A stretch of 64,000 nucleotides of DNA from CAWINX01 sp963837585 (GCA_963837585.1 CAWINX010000003.1:124001-188000), one strand, 5' to 3'; positions 29,703 through 38,930 are shown, counted from the stretch's first letter. A program made the numbers and translations. Notes: generated by a model from the letters alone, not told the origin.

Positions 29703-30101
29703 AGCGCCCCTCGAGCGGTGGCGAGGCCCGACACCGCTGCAGCGGCGCGGTATCGAGGCGCGGGCTTCGCCTGATCGAGCTCGCGCGTCGCAGACGGCGG
29801 GCGTCGCGGATGGCGCGATGGCGCAACAGCGGCGTCGCGTCGTTAGTAGGCCACGTCGACCTCGTCGGTGCCCAGCGCCTTCGTCAGCGACCGTGAGGTC
29901 GAGGCGCAGGCGCGCCGGGGGGCGAGGCCGGGTCTGCCAGACGGCGACATCGACGTCGGAGAGCGGGGCGGCGGTGCCGCGGGCCTGCGAGCCGATCAAC
30001 ATCGCAGCCACGACGCCTTCGCGGTCCAGCGCCTCGGCCAGCCGCTGGAGGGCCGCGGAGTCGACCTCGGGCACTCGAGCGCGTTCATCGACGACGGTCA
30101 T
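29680..30101 (-). CDS. mntA: MntA-type minimal nucleotidyltransferase antitoxin, frameshifted
   Basis: MTVVDERARVPEVDSAALQR then MLIGSQARGTAAPLSDVDVA with the GSX10DXD active-site motif (GSQARGTAAPLSDVD). After shifts near 29875 the protein continues LGTDEVDVAY and NDATPLLRHRAIRDARRL. In the family the enzyme adds AMP to the HepT tyrosine and blocks it. It heads the mntA-hepT-hipB-hipA string next to tRNA-Arg. Confidence 0.8.
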
Positions 30102-30181
30102 CGCTCATATCGTCGCGGATGGGCCGGACCTAGTCCAGTCGCGGGCTCCAAGCGCCCCCGCGGCATGGGCCGGGATCGTCG

Positions 30182-30961
30182 CTACCTGCGGATGATGCAG
30201 GAGCGGACGAAGGTGCCGGTCAGGTGCTTGCCGTCGCTGAGGTCGAAGGCGCCGCGGGCCTGGAGGTGGCCGTCGGGGCAGCTGGCGTTGACGAAGGAGT
30301 AGCGGTGCTTCTTGTAACGCCATTTGCGGTTGATCTTGACGTGGCCGGAGAGGGGGATGCCGTAGCCGCCGGCGATCGGCGGGATGTTGATTTTGGTCCG
30401 GTAGCCGTAGCGGCCCTTGTGGATGCGCTCGATCACGACCGGGACGATGAAGGTGGTCGGCGCCGGCACCGTCGTGTAGGCGTGGCCGAGGACGGTGTAG
30501 CGGCCGTGCGACTTGGGCCCGTTGAAGACGGTGATCGGCGAGGAGGCGGGGATCGGCTTGGAGTCGGGGAAGACGACGACGGCCTTGCCGAAGCCCTTGC
30601 CGACGATCGCGCCGGGGCAGTTGTGGCGGGCCTGCTTGACCGTGGTGTTGCTGAGCTTGCCCTTGGTGCAGACGGGCAGGCCCCTGGTCTGGACGGCGCC
30701 GTGCTTGTCGTACTCGATCGTGATCGTCTTCAGGATCGGCGGGTAGTCGCCGGTGGTGGTCAGACGCTGCCGCCGCCGTGGATCTCGATCGGGGCGGTGT
30801 GGTTGGGGGGCAGCGCCTTCGGCGAGAAGCCGCCGTTGGCGGTGATCACGACGTTGCCGGCGACGATGCGGAGCGCGCTCGCGGAGGCGACGGCGAGCGC
30901 CGTGGCGGCGAGCGCCAGGACGCGCGGCGAAGAGCGCCAGCCTTGGTTTCGGTGCCCGCAC
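30182..30961 (-). CDS. Secreted four-cysteine family protein, member 1, frameshifted
   Basis: Paralog of 48118, 49592 and 63014. Signal region VLALAATALAVASASA, then GNVVITANGGFSPKALPPNH and APIEIHGGGSV in one frame and LKTITIEYDKHGAVQTRGLP (then C) in the next. Conserved landmarks: GLPVC, a second Cys in the C-GAIVG block, ASCPDG and a final C. Repaired length about 255 residues. Exported, beta-rich; function unknown. This is the most divergent member (GYGIPLSGHVKINRKWRYKK in place of the usual GTYGT block). Confidence 0.75.
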   Translation of the reverse strand: MRAPKPRLALFAARPGARRHGARRRLRERAPHRRRQRRDHRQRRLLAEGAAPQPHRPDRDPRRRQRLTTTGDYPPILKTITIEYDKHGAVQTRGLPVCTKGKLSNTTVKQARHNCPGAIVGKGFGKAVVVFPDSKPIPASSPITVFNGPKSHGRYTVLGHAYTTVPAPTTFIVPVVIERIHKGRYGYRTKINIPPIAGGYGIPLSGHVKINRKWRYKKHRYSFVNASCPDGHLQARGAFDLSDGKHLTGTFVRSCIIRR

Positions 30962-30974
30962 GGTCGTCGCCTCC

Positions 30975-31495
30975 CTAGGTGTACTTCGACGGGTTCTGCT
31001 TGCAGTAGCGGAAGCCGAAGCTGAGCACCGTGTTGTTGGCGAGGTTGGCGTCGTGCTGGAGCTTGACGACGTCGATGGAGGCCTTGTTCTTCTTGCCGGC
31101 CTTCAGCTCCCTGCCGATCTTGTTGAGCAGCCTGGCCTCGGTCTTCAGGTAGCCGAGCCACTTGGCGAGGGTCTTGGCGTCGGCGGCGGGCTGCTCGACG
31201 CGCGCGATCTGCTTCTCGGCCTTGGTCAGGGCGGCGCTGGCGCGCTTGGAACCTGGCGGCGGCGGGCTTCAGCTTGCCCTTCTGGACCATCTTGTCGGAC
31301 GCCCTTGAGGATGCGGGCGTTGGCGTTGGAGTTCGTCTTGCAGATCGGCTCGACCGTGGCGACGTAGGTGGCGCGGTCGGTGTCGGCGACGGCGATCGTC
31401 GCGCTGAGCGCGAGGATCGCGAGGGCCGCGAGCGCGGCGATCTTCAGGCTCCTGGCAGGCCGCATCGGCGAGTTTGTCGCGTTCCCGGGCTGCAT
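30975..31495 (-). CDS. Secreted helical protein, frameshifted
   Basis: ATG 31495 (GAGG-like SD) or 31465. Signal peptide ARSLKIAALAALAILALSAT then RATYVATVEPICKTNSNANA. After shifts near 31300 and 31245: MVQKGKLKPAAARF, KQIARVEQPAADAKTLAKWL, KASIDVVKLQHDANLANNTV, ending FGFRYCKQNPSKYT. Two Cys (EPICK and RYCKQ) probably pair. Helical, reminiscent of small secreted proteins encoded next to the four-cysteine family; it ends 14 nt before member 1. Confidence 0.65.
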
Positions 31496-31602
31496 CGTCC
31501 GTCGCCTCTTCCCTGTCTGCTGCACGTGATCTCCTCCAGTTCCCTGTACGTTCCCGCAGCCGAATTTACACGGGTGCCGCCCCTTAGAACACTGTGGGCG
31601 GG

Positions 31603-32362
31603 TTAAAGTCGCTGCAGGGTCTGCTCGGTGGCCTTCTCGGTCGCGGCGCTCATCGTCGTCTGGAAGACGGCGAGCAGGGCGTCGGAGGCGAGCGGGCGGA
31701 GGCGCTCCAGGGCGTCGCGGACCTTGGGCCAGTCGGCGGCGGGGCGGCCGGCGCGGTCGAAGGGCTCCCAGACCTCCTTGACGAAGAGGTCGACGAAGGT
31801 GGCGGCGACGCCCTCGGCGTGGCGGCGCAGGTCGTCGAGGACGGCGAGGGCGGTCTCGGGGGCGACGCCGAGGCGGGCGAGCTCGCGGCCGGCGCGCTGG
31901 AGGACGGCGTCGGGGTCCTCGTCGACGAAGGGGGCGCGCAGGGCGCGGGTGAAGTCGAGGACGTCGGTGGAGAGCCGGCGGGGACGGGGGAGCCGGGGGC
32001 GTCTCGGCGCCTGTCGGCGTGGGAGCGATCGGCGTCCTCGAGCAGGCGGCGGATCGCCTCGAGGTTGAGGCCGTCGGCCTGGAGGTCGCGGATCAGCTCG
32101 ATGCGGGCGGCGTGCTCGTCGCCGTAGTAGCCGGTGCGCCCGCGCAGGTCGGGGGAGGGAGCAGGCCGCGCGACTGGTGGGCGCGGATGTTGCGCACGGT
32201 CATCCCGGTGCGGCGGGCGAGCTCGTCGATCGTCATTGGGGGGCGGGCGTGGCGCGGGGCTGGGCTTGGCGCCGGGGGTGTTGGCCCGGGCAGCGGAGCG
32301 CCCGGCCGAGGCGGCGGCCGGAGGTGAAGTGTCGGTGGCGCGGGCCGGGGCTTGTCGGCCAT
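31603..32362 (-). CDS. MerR-family transcriptional regulator, several frameshifts
   Basis: ATG 32362 gives a proline-rich lead of about 43 residues, then MTIDELARRTGMTVRNIRAH and QSRGLLPPP (winged HTH of MerR), and in the next frame RGRTGYYGDEHAARIELIRD and LQADGLNLEAIRRLLEDAD. The C-terminal effector region FTRALRAPFVDEDPDAVLQR ... TEQTLQRL ends at TAA 31603-31605. MTIDELA is probably the true start if the Pro-rich lead is untranslated. Ligand unknown. Confidence 0.75.
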
Positions 32363-32474
32363 GCACCCAATGGTACATAGAGATATGTGGCATCGATTCG
32401 TGTCGCGTTCAGCGTCCCTCCCCAGGTGGAGCGTCTTCTCCCGGGCTCCCCAACGCCCCCGGCGTCCCACTCCC

Positions 32475-32521
32475 CGGTGTAACGCGTTGGAGTTCTGTGA
32501 GAACGCCTACGCGTTACACCG
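32475..32521. repeat. Family-A palindrome 3
   Basis: 47 bp, intergenic upstream of the MerR gene; arms GGTGTAACGCGTTGG / ACGCGTTACACC, perfect outer pairing. Confidence 0.95.
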
Positions 32522-32545
32522 CGCGGGCTTTGCCTTCCCCACTCC

Positions 32546-32592
32546 CGGTGTAACGCGTTGGAGTTCTGTGGGGACACCAACGCGTTGCACCG
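32546..32592. repeat. Family-A palindrome 4
   Basis: 47 bp, 24 nt after copy 3; right arm is of the ACGCGTTGCACC subtype. It ends 17 nt before the SDR stop. Confidence 0.95.
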
Positions 32593-32609
32593 CCAGGCGG
32601 CAGGGTCGC

Positions 32610-33364
32610 TCAGGGGTGCAGCGAGAGCCGCTGGCCGTTCATCTTGGCGGCGGCGTCCGAGCAGAGGAAGGCGATCGCCTCGGCGATCTGCTCGGCGGGG
32701 GTGAAGGTCGGGAACTCGGCGTCGGGGCTCTCGGCGCGCATCTGCGGGGTGAGGATCGCGTCGACGACGACGATGTTGGCGGTGGCGCTCCCGGTCGATG
32801 GGGGAATCCGCTCTACATCCGACGCTTCGGGTCGCCGCGCCGAAGCCGTCGGCGAGGGCGAGGGTCCAGGCCTCGGCGGCCGCCTTGGCGGCGGCGTAGG
32901 CGGCGTTGGAGTTGGAGGGCTGCTGGGCCTGCTTGGCGGAGACGAGGACGAAGCGGCCGTGGGCGGAGGCGGCGAGCTGGTCGTGGAAGGCGCGGGTCGT
33001 GTGCTGGACGGTCCTTATAAGGAGGTCGTGCAGGAGCGCCCAGTCGGCGAGCGGCGCCTCGTGCAGCGGCTCTCCCCCACGCCAGCCGCCGACCAGGTGG
33101 AGGAGGCCGTCGACCCGGCCGAAGCGCTGCGCCAGCGCGGCGCACCAGTCGCGGGCGGCTTCCTCGTCGAGCAGGTCGACGGCGCGGCCGTCCCAGCGCT
33201 CGGCGGGGATGGCCGAGCTCGGCGGCGAGCGCATCGAGGCGGCCCTGGTCGCGGTCGGTGCCGGCGACGGTCGCACCGGCGCGGGCGAGCCGCTCGGCGA
33301 CCAGGGGGCCGAGGCCGCCGCCGACCCCGGCGATGGCGTAGACGCGGCCGTCGAGCTCACTCAT
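32610..33364 (-). CDS. Short-chain dehydrogenase/reductase, frameshifted
   Basis: Rossmann-fold NAD(P)-dependent oxidoreductase. MSELDGRVYAIAGVGGGLGP carries a modified TGxxxGxG (GVGGGLG), and the active-site Tyr/Lys are in NAAYAAAKAAAEAW. Middle: FGRVDGLLHLVGGWRGGEPL, GRFVLVSAKQAQQPSNSNAA. Two shifts near 33200 and 32830; the end is TPAEQIAEAIAFLCSDAAAK MNGQRLSLHP with TGA 32610-32612. Substrate unknown. Confidence 0.82.
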
Positions 33365-33599
33365 GATCATGGACGCTACCGAGGAAGGCCGGTGGCTCGA
33401 TGCGTTCGAGCACGACGCGGCGCATGGTCGCCCATCGCATCGCACCAGCAGTCGATCGTCGGCCTGAACAACCGGTCGGCGATGACAGGCGGCCTGCGGC
33501 AATGTCACTCGCCGCTTCTGGTTGACGATCGTCTCACCGGCGCTGCCCCCGGCGACCTGCTCGTACTTCGTCGGCGTGAAAGCCCGGCCTGGGCCGAAA

Positions 33600-33681
33600 T
33601 GGGGGAGGCAGGATTCGAACCTGCGAAGGCTGAGCCGGACGATTTACAGTCGCCATCCGTTGACCACTTGGATACTCCCCC
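33600..33681 (-). tRNA. tRNA-Tyr (GTA)
   Basis: Minus strand GGGGGAGTATCCAAGTGG start, anticodon loop CTGTAAA (anticodon GTA), long variable arm as in bacterial tRNA-Tyr, T arm GCAGG TTCGAAT CCTGC, acceptor end CTCCCCC plus A. No encoded CCA. The 230 bp upstream in plus coordinates (33370-33599) shows no gene I can support. Confidence 0.95.
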
Positions 33682-33697
33682 GAAGCGGCTTGCGATT

Positions 33698-34151
33698 CTA
33701 TTGACCGCTCGACGCCGTAGACGACGCAATCGATAGGTCGTCCCGGTTCGATCTCAAACTCCGCATACTTGGGACCCCCCAACGAGATGCTGGTGCCACC
33801 ACCGAGCATCGTCGAGGGAATGAACCAGCGACGACCATCGCCAGTGGAGCACGCGAATAGGTAGTCGAAGCGGAGCTGGTCCACTCCTCGACGGCCCGCT
33901 CCAACTCTGGATTGCCGCCGTCGGTCGCAAGCGTGACCGCACTCCGCGCATGGCCGTAGCGGGTCTTGAAACGCTGCGTCGAAGTCTTGACCTGGATTCG
34001 AAGCAACCGCCCGACGGCGCCGGCGACGAGATCAAAGTCGGGGCTGTGGCTGATCGGCACGAACACAACCGCAGCCGACTGCGGTCAGCCATTCGATCGC
34101 GGAGGCTTCTCCAAGATCGCCCTGTTCCCGCCTACCAATCCTTCTCTCCAT
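33698..34151 (-). CDS. PD-(D/E)XK endonuclease-like protein, frameshifted
   Basis: Related to the small nucleases labelled group I intron-associated PD-(D/E)XK endonuclease. ATG 34151: MERRIGRREQGDLGEASAIE (conserved Glu), then VFVPISHSPDFDLVAG (catalytic Asp), LLRIQVKTSTQRFKTRYG (QVK catalytic motif), and in a third frame FDYLFACSTGDGRRWFIPST and EPGRPIDCVVYGVER. Stop TAG 33698-33700, 16 nt upstream of tRNA-Tyr on the same strand; one frame instead reads through the tRNA, which I reject. No intron is visible. Confidence 0.72.
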
Positions 34152-34196
34152 GCGAACGAACATACGTTCGCAAAGCGGACAGATGGTCGCTGGCAG

Positions 34197-34577
34197 CTAC
34201 TTCGACGGGACGCCGAGGCGCTCGACCATCTGCTCGTTGAAGCGGGTGAGGGCGGACATCGGGCGCATGAAGACGGTGAGGTCGGCGACGCGGCCGTCCT
34301 CGTCGAGCGTCAGGTAGTCGATGCCCTCCAGCTCGCGGTCGCCGACCCGGGCGGTGAAGCGGAGGACGACGGTGCCCTCGCCGGCGGCTTCGTCGACGTA
34401 GGTGAGGTCCTCGAGGGTGGCGGCGACGTGGGTGAGGACCTGGGTGACGATCTCGCGTCCCTCGAAAGGGCGGAAGAGGATCGGGCTGTGCAGGACGACG
34501 TCGTCGCGCAGCGTCTCGGCGAGGAGGTCGAGGTCCTTGGCCTCGGCGGCGCGGCGGAAGGGGTGCGGCTCGGCCAT
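34197..34577 (-). CDS. SnoaL-like / NTF2-fold protein (126 aa)
   Basis: MAEPHPFRRAAEAKDLDLLA, LRDDVVLHSPILFRPFEGRE and VFMRPMSALTRFNEQMVERL follow the SnoaL-like polyketide-cyclase / ketosteroid-isomerase pattern (conserved HSPI Asp/His region). Intact. Small soluble enzyme or ligand-binding protein; substrate unknown. Its upstream region carries the family-A repeat cluster. Confidence 0.8.
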   Translation of the reverse strand: MAEPHPFRRAAEAKDLDLLAETLRDDVVLHSPILFRPFEGREIVTQVLTHVAATLEDLTYVDEAAGEGTVVLRFTARVGDRELEGIDYLTLDEDGRVADLTVFMRPMSALTRFNEQMVERLGVPSK

Positions 34578-34596
34578 CGCCCTTCACTCTACGCCC

Positions 34597-34664
34597 CGGT
34601 GCAACGCGTTGTTCAGCCCCGGTGCAACGCGTTGTTCAGCCCCGGTGCAACGCGTTGTCAGCCC
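34597..34664. repeat. Three tandem half-units of the family-A palindrome
   Basis: CGGTGCAACGCGTTG followed by TTCAGCCC (twice, 23 nt each) and TCAGCCC (22 nt). Left arms only, in direct tandem, immediately before full copy 5. Confidence 0.95.
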
Positions 34665-34711
34665 CGGTGTAACGCGTTGGCGTTCTGACAGCCCGCTTAC
34701 GCGTTGCACCG
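34665..34711. repeat. Family-A palindrome 5
   Basis: 47 bp full copy following three half-units, 27 nt before the Ddn-like gene. Confidence 0.95.
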
Positions 34712-34738
34712 CGGAGGGGGCGTGAGATACTCGCCGCC

Positions 34739-35230
34739 GTGGCGCTGCTGCCCGACAGCTTCTATACGCGGATCTCGACCTCGAGCGCGACCGCTCTGCG
34801 CTGGACCGGCAAGTTCAACATCCCCCTCTACCGGCTCAGCGGCGGGCGGATCGGCGGCCACGTCGGCGACGCGCCGGTGCTGCTGCTGACCACCACCGGG
34901 CGCAAGTCCGGCCAGCAGCGGACGGCGCCGGTCGTCTATATGAGGGACGGCGAGACGGCGGCGGGCGAGGGAGCGAACGGCGAGCGGCTGGTCGTGATCG
35001 GCTCCAACGCCGGCCACAGCAACGAGCCGGCCTGGTCGCTCAACCTGAAGGCGAACCCGGAGGCCGAGGTCGAGGTGGGACGCAAGCACTCCCAGGTGCG
35101 CGCCCGGATCGCCGCGGGCGAGGAGCGCGCCGAGCTGTGGCGCAAGATCAACGACCTGTTCTCGGGCTTCGACACCTACGAGTCCCGCACCGACCGCGAC
35201 ATCGCGGTCTTCGTCCTCGACCCGCGTTGA
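34739..35230 (+). CDS. F420-dependent nitroreductase-family (Ddn-like) protein
   Basis: Split-barrel flavin/deazaflavin oxidoreductase of the Ddn/FDOR-A group: VLLLTTTGRKSGQQRTAPVV and LVVIGSNAGHSNEPAWSLNL then KANPEAEVEVG are the family core. GTG start, 163 aa, intact. Members use F420H2 to reduce quinones or nitro compounds, which would imply F420 synthesis in this organism. Convergent with the sigma factor gene. Confidence 0.88.
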   Translation: MALLPDSFYTRISTSSATALRWTGKFNIPLYRLSGGRIGGHVGDAPVLLLTTTGRKSGQQRTAPVVYMRDGETAAGEGANGERLVVIGSNAGHSNEPAWSLNLKANPEAEVEVGRKHSQVRARIAAGEERAELWRKINDLFSGFDTYESRTDRDIAVFVLDPR

Positions 35231-35239
35231 ACGGCCCCG

Positions 35240-35344
35240 GCTGACGGCCGGAGACGGAGTCCAGGCAAGGACGCAGGGAGCGTGGCGTGCTCCGCACGCG
35301 AGCGACCGAGGACGCCGCCTGGCGCCGCGCCTCCGGCCGTCAGC
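35240..35344. other. Structured convergent intergenic region
   Basis: A 14-bp perfect stem (GCTGACGGCCGGAG at 35240-35253 with its complement at 35331-35344) encloses CCAGGC/GCCTGG (35261-35266 with 35317-35322) and a GCGTGC-tcc-GCACGC hairpin (35285-35299). The right arm overlaps the rpoD stop codon. It may be a bidirectional terminator or a small structured RNA. Confidence 0.5.
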
Positions 35345-36552
35345 TGGCTTCGCGGAGCATCTGCGCCTCGGGGAGGCGCTTCAGCTTTTTCAGCGTGTTG
35401 TTCTCGATCTGGCGGATCCGCTCGCGGGTGACGCCGAAGGTCTGGCCGACCTCCTCGAGGGTGAGGGGCTCCAGCCCCGAGAGGCCGTAGCGCAGCTCGA
35501 TCACCTGGCGCTCGCGCTCCGGCAGGGCGTCGAGGGCGCGGCGCACGCCCTCCTTCTGGAGGCGCTCGCTCGCCTCCTCGAAGGGCTCCGATACCGCGTC
35601 GTCGGCGACGAAGTCGCCCAGCTCGGACTCGTCCTCGTCCCCCACCGGTTTCTCCAGTGAGACCGGCAGCTGGGCGACGCGGAGGATGTCGCGGACGTCG
35701 CGGGTCGACCAGCGCAGCTCGGCGGCGATCTCGGCCGGCTCGGGCTCCCGTCCCAGCCGCTGGACCAGCTGGCGCTCGACGTGGGCGACGCGGTTGAGCT
35801 TCTCGACCATGTGGACGGGGATGCGGATCGTCCGCGCCTTGTCGGCGATCGCCCGGGTGACCGCCTGGCGGATCCACCAGGTCGCGTAGGTGGAGAACTT
35901 GTAGCCGCGGCGGTAGTCGAACTTCTCGACCGCGCGGATCAGGCCGAGCGAGCCCTCCTGGATCAGGTCGAGGAAGCTGAGGCCGCGTCCCAAATAGCCT
36001 TTGGCGATCGAGACGACGAGGCGCAGGTTGGCCTCGACCATCTGCCGCTTGGCGAGCATGTCGCCGCGCTCGATCCGCTTCGCCAGCTCGATCTCCTGCT
36101 GCGGCGGTGAGCAGGTCGACGCGGCCGATCGAGCGCAGGTAGAGGCGCAGCGAGTCGAGGCTGGGCTCGACCGTCAGGTCCAGCTCGGGGGCTTTCGCCG
36201 GGCCGGCACGGCCCCCGTCGCCCTTCTGCTCCTTATAGGCGCTGACGCCGTCCTCGGCGATCACGTCGACGCCGTGCTCGACCAGGTGGGAGTGGAGGCT
36301 GGAGACCTGCTCCTTGGTGACCTCGACCTCCTCGAGGGTGGCGGCGATCTCCTCGAAGGTCAGGTAGCCGCGCTCGCGGCCCTGCGCGATCAGCCCGCGA
36401 AGCTCTTCCGCCTCCGCCAGCGGCTGCCCGTCCGAATCTTGGTCCAGCCCTTCCGGGGCTGTCTCCAACGGCTCGATGCTCGTTCCTCCGGTAACCCTTC
36501 CCCCTAACCGGGGGGCCGGCCCTGTAGCTCCGACCGCGGCAAGTATAGGCAC
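35340..36552 (-). CDS. rpoD: Primary RNA polymerase sigma factor (RpoD/SigA), frameshifted
   Basis: Region 1.1-like N-terminus GLIAQGRERGYLTFEEIAAT and LYLRSIGRVDLLTA; after a shift near 36105 IELAKRIERGD, VEANLRLVVSIAKGYLGRGL (2.1), LDLIQEGSLGLIRAVEKFDY RRGYKFSTYATWWIRQA (2.2-2.4), then the region 4 HTH LEEVGQTFGVTRERIRQIEN. Full sigma70 group 1 layout. The start is uncertain: GTG 36552 opens the frame, but the best Shine-Dalgarno (GGAGGAACG) is near 36480, just before SIEPLE. Housekeeping promoter recognition. Confidence 0.93.
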
Positions 36553-36620
36553 AAAGAGTCAAAGCAAACGGCGTGCCGAAGGGGGTGTCGAGGCGGCCGG
36601 TCGCCTACGCTTCGTTGGCA

Positions 36621-37632
36621 GTGGAGCCACCCAACGCGACAACCGTCTCCCCCACCGCGCCGGACGTCCAGGCCGGGGTTCCGGCGACGCAGGTCAGCCT
36701 CTCGCGGGTTGGCGTCACCGGGGTCGAGAAGGTGATCCGGGTGAAGGCCGACGGGGAGCGAGAACCTCTTCTACGCGGAGTTCGAGTGCTTCGTCGACCT
36801 CGAGCCGCGGCAGGCGGGGGTGCACATGTCCCGCTTCGAGGAGATCGTCGGCGAGGCGATCGACGAGGTGGTGCTGGGCGAGGCGTTCCGGGCGGAGGTC
36901 CTCGCGGCGCACATCGCCCAGCGGGTGCGCGAGCGCCAGGACGGGCTGCGGGCCGAGGTCTCGGTGACGGCGCGCTATCCGGAGACGGTGTCGACGCCGG
37001 CGACCGGGCAGCGCACCCAGGAGATCTACGTGTTGTTCGGGACGGCGGTCGCCTCGGAGCGGGGGACGCGGACGCTGACCGGCGTGCAGGCGCAGGGGAT
37101 GACCGCCTGCCCGTGCGCGCAGGAGATGGTCGCCGGGCTGGCGCGGGAGCGGCTCGCCGAGGACGGCTTCGACGCCGCGCAGATCGAGCGCGTGCTGGAG
37201 GCGGTGCCGATCGCCACCCACAACCAGCGCGGCATCGGCACCCTGCACATCGGCTGCCCGGAGGGCGGCGAGGCGTGGATCGACGCGCCGGAGCTGCTGC
37301 GGATCGTCGAGGGGTCGATGAGCTCGGAGATCTACGAGCTGATGAAGCGTCCCGACGAGCTGGCGGTGGTCGCCAAGGCGCACTCGCAGCCGCGCTTCGT
37401 CGAGGACTGCGTGCGGGAGATGGTCCGCCGCGTGGTCGAGGACTACGGCGAGATGCCCGGCGAGGCCTTCGTCATGGCCCGCCAGGAGAACCTCGAGACG
37501 ATCCACCGCCACAACGTGGTCGCGGAGCGCTACGGCACCCTCGCCGACCTGCGCGCCGAGCTGTCGAGCGGCGAGCACCAACGCCGCCACACGACGATGC
37601 GCGAGTGGCTGGAGGCGCCGACGTCGGCCTGA
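36621..37632 (+). CDS. folE2: GTP cyclohydrolase FolE2, frameshifted
   Basis: Converts GTP to 7,8-dihydroneopterin triphosphate for folate (type IB enzyme, PF02649). GTG 36621: VEPPNATTVSPTAPDVQAGV, then LSRVGVTGVEKVIRVKADGE; after a +1 shift near 36768 NLFYAEFECFVDLEP, MSRFEEIVGEAIDEV, the catalytic Cys region GMTACPCAQEMV and THNQRGIGTLHIGC. About 337 residues after repair. Divergent from rpoD. FolE2 is metal-flexible and often replaces FolE under zinc limitation. Confidence 0.92.
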
Positions 37633-37708
37633 GTGGGTCGTTCGGCCCTGAGCCGGGCGTCTCGTCTGAGCCGGGCGTCCTCGTCTGAGCGGCTTGTCAT
37701 CTCGCGCT

Positions 37709-37754
37709 CGGTGCAACGCGTTGGGTCCTGTGAGCACGCTTACGCGTTACACCG
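37709..37754. repeat. Family-A palindrome 6
   Basis: 46 bp (one base short in the loop side), intergenic downstream of folE2. Confidence 0.95.
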
Positions 37755-37779
37755 GGAGGAGGACGGCGGGACAGTGCGG

Positions 37780-37826
37780 CGGTGTAACGCGTTGGGGTCC
37801 TGGTGGCACGCCAACGCGTTACACCG
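37780..37826. repeat. Family-A palindrome 7
   Basis: 47 bp, 25 nt after copy 6 and 6 nt from the DUF559 gene stop. Confidence 0.95.
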
Positions 37827-37831
37827 CGCGA

Positions 37832-38930
37832 TCAGGGCGCTCGACGTGTCCGCTGGTCGAGCGAGTTGCGAACCAGTCGCATGAACTTTTCCGGCCGAGG
37901 ATTGAGCAGACCATGGGTCGCGCGGAGGACTTCGTAGCCGGCGAGCTTCAGCATCGCCGTGTTCACATGGTCGCGCTCGAAAGCGGGGCGATTGCCGTGA
38001 TGCACGTAGCTGTCGGCTTCGATGATGAGCCTGGCCTGTGGCCAGTAGAAGTCGACCAGGTGTCCTTCGACGAGGACGTTGACCTGCGGCGGCGGCAGCT
38101 TGAATCTGCGACAGATTGCGAGAAAGTCGATCTCCATTGGCGAACGAACATCGATGGCGTTCGGGTTGACCTCTCGGGCGAGACGGCGGAGGCGACCCAC
38201 GCCCTTGCGCCCGTTGCTCCTGTCGAGGACTTGATCCAACTGAGGCCAGCGAAGACGCCCGCTGCGATCGGCTTCGACAAGCGCCCGCTCCATCTGCCGA
38301 TCGTCAAGCCGACTCGCTTCGTCGACCAGAGTCCGCGGTAGCGAGGTCACGGGAATCCCGGCGTGCTCGTCGAGATCCTCGTCCGGCAGCGAACGGGTCT
38401 GGTGGAGACGGACGCCGTGCGGCCGGTGGTGGCCCGAGACTCGGGTCACCTCGATCGGGCCGCGGGAGCCGCGGATTCCCCAGAGGTGGGCGGCGCTGCC
38501 ATAGGAGAGAACCGCCCCCGGTCCGCAGGCGAGGACGGCGGCCATCCATTCGCCGTGCCTGCTGATGCGCCGATGGCCCAAGGCGAAAACGCCTCGGTGC
38601 AGCGGAATCAGCAAGCCGGCCGCGACACGGGCGCGAACCAGTCTCCTTGCTGAAGCCCAGGGCAACCAGCTGGCGCATCGCGACTATGCCGTGCTGGCGC
38701 TCGGCAATGAGGCGGATCGCCTCGGTCGCGGCATGGCTCGGTGCTACGAGCGCGTCCTCGGTCGCGGCATGGCTCGGTGTAACGCGTTGGGGTTCTGACA
38801 GCACCCCTACGCGTTGCACCGTGGGAGGGGACTGCGAGACAGTTCGCGGTGTAACGCGTTGGCGTGCCGTGGGAACGCTTACGCGTTGCACCATCGGTGC
38901 GGGGGGTGTCTTCTCCCTGTCGATCGCCAC
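37832..38930 (-). CDS. AbiEi-like N-domain plus DUF559 nuclease-fold protein, frameshifted
   Basis: Two-part protein: a winged-helix front (EAIRLIAERQHGIVAMRQLV, LVRARVAAGLLIPLHRGVFA, as in AbiEi antitoxins) and a C-terminal DUF559/Vsr-like region (SPMEIDFLAICRRFKLPPPQ, VDFYWPQARLIIEADSYVHH, then RATHGLLNPR). The frame shifts near 38650. The N-terminal 45 residues are encoded by two family-A palindromes read as VQRVGVLSEPQRVTP-type peptide and by a 36-nt tandem duplication; the native start is therefore unclear (GTG 38930 or ATG 38894). Common in actinobacteria, function unproven. Confidence 0.72.
38775..38821. repeat. Family-A palindrome 8
   Basis: 47 bp. Its inner stem has GGGG on the left and CCCC on the right where most copies have GGCG and CGCC/CGCT: a paired change. 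Confidence 0.95.
38847..38893. repeat. Family-A palindrome 9
   Basis: 47 bp; the final G is A, which creates an ATG (38894-38892, minus strand) in frame with the DUF559 gene. Confidence 0.93.

Noticed and set aside
33534..33884. C-terminal extension of the PD-(D/E)XK protein through tRNA-Tyr
   Set aside because: It translates the tRNA itself; a stop at 33698-33700 in the neighbouring frame fits the family end.
34597..34711. CRISPR-like direct repeats
   Set aside because: Units are half-palindromes of 22-23 nt with no unique spacers and no cas genes nearby.
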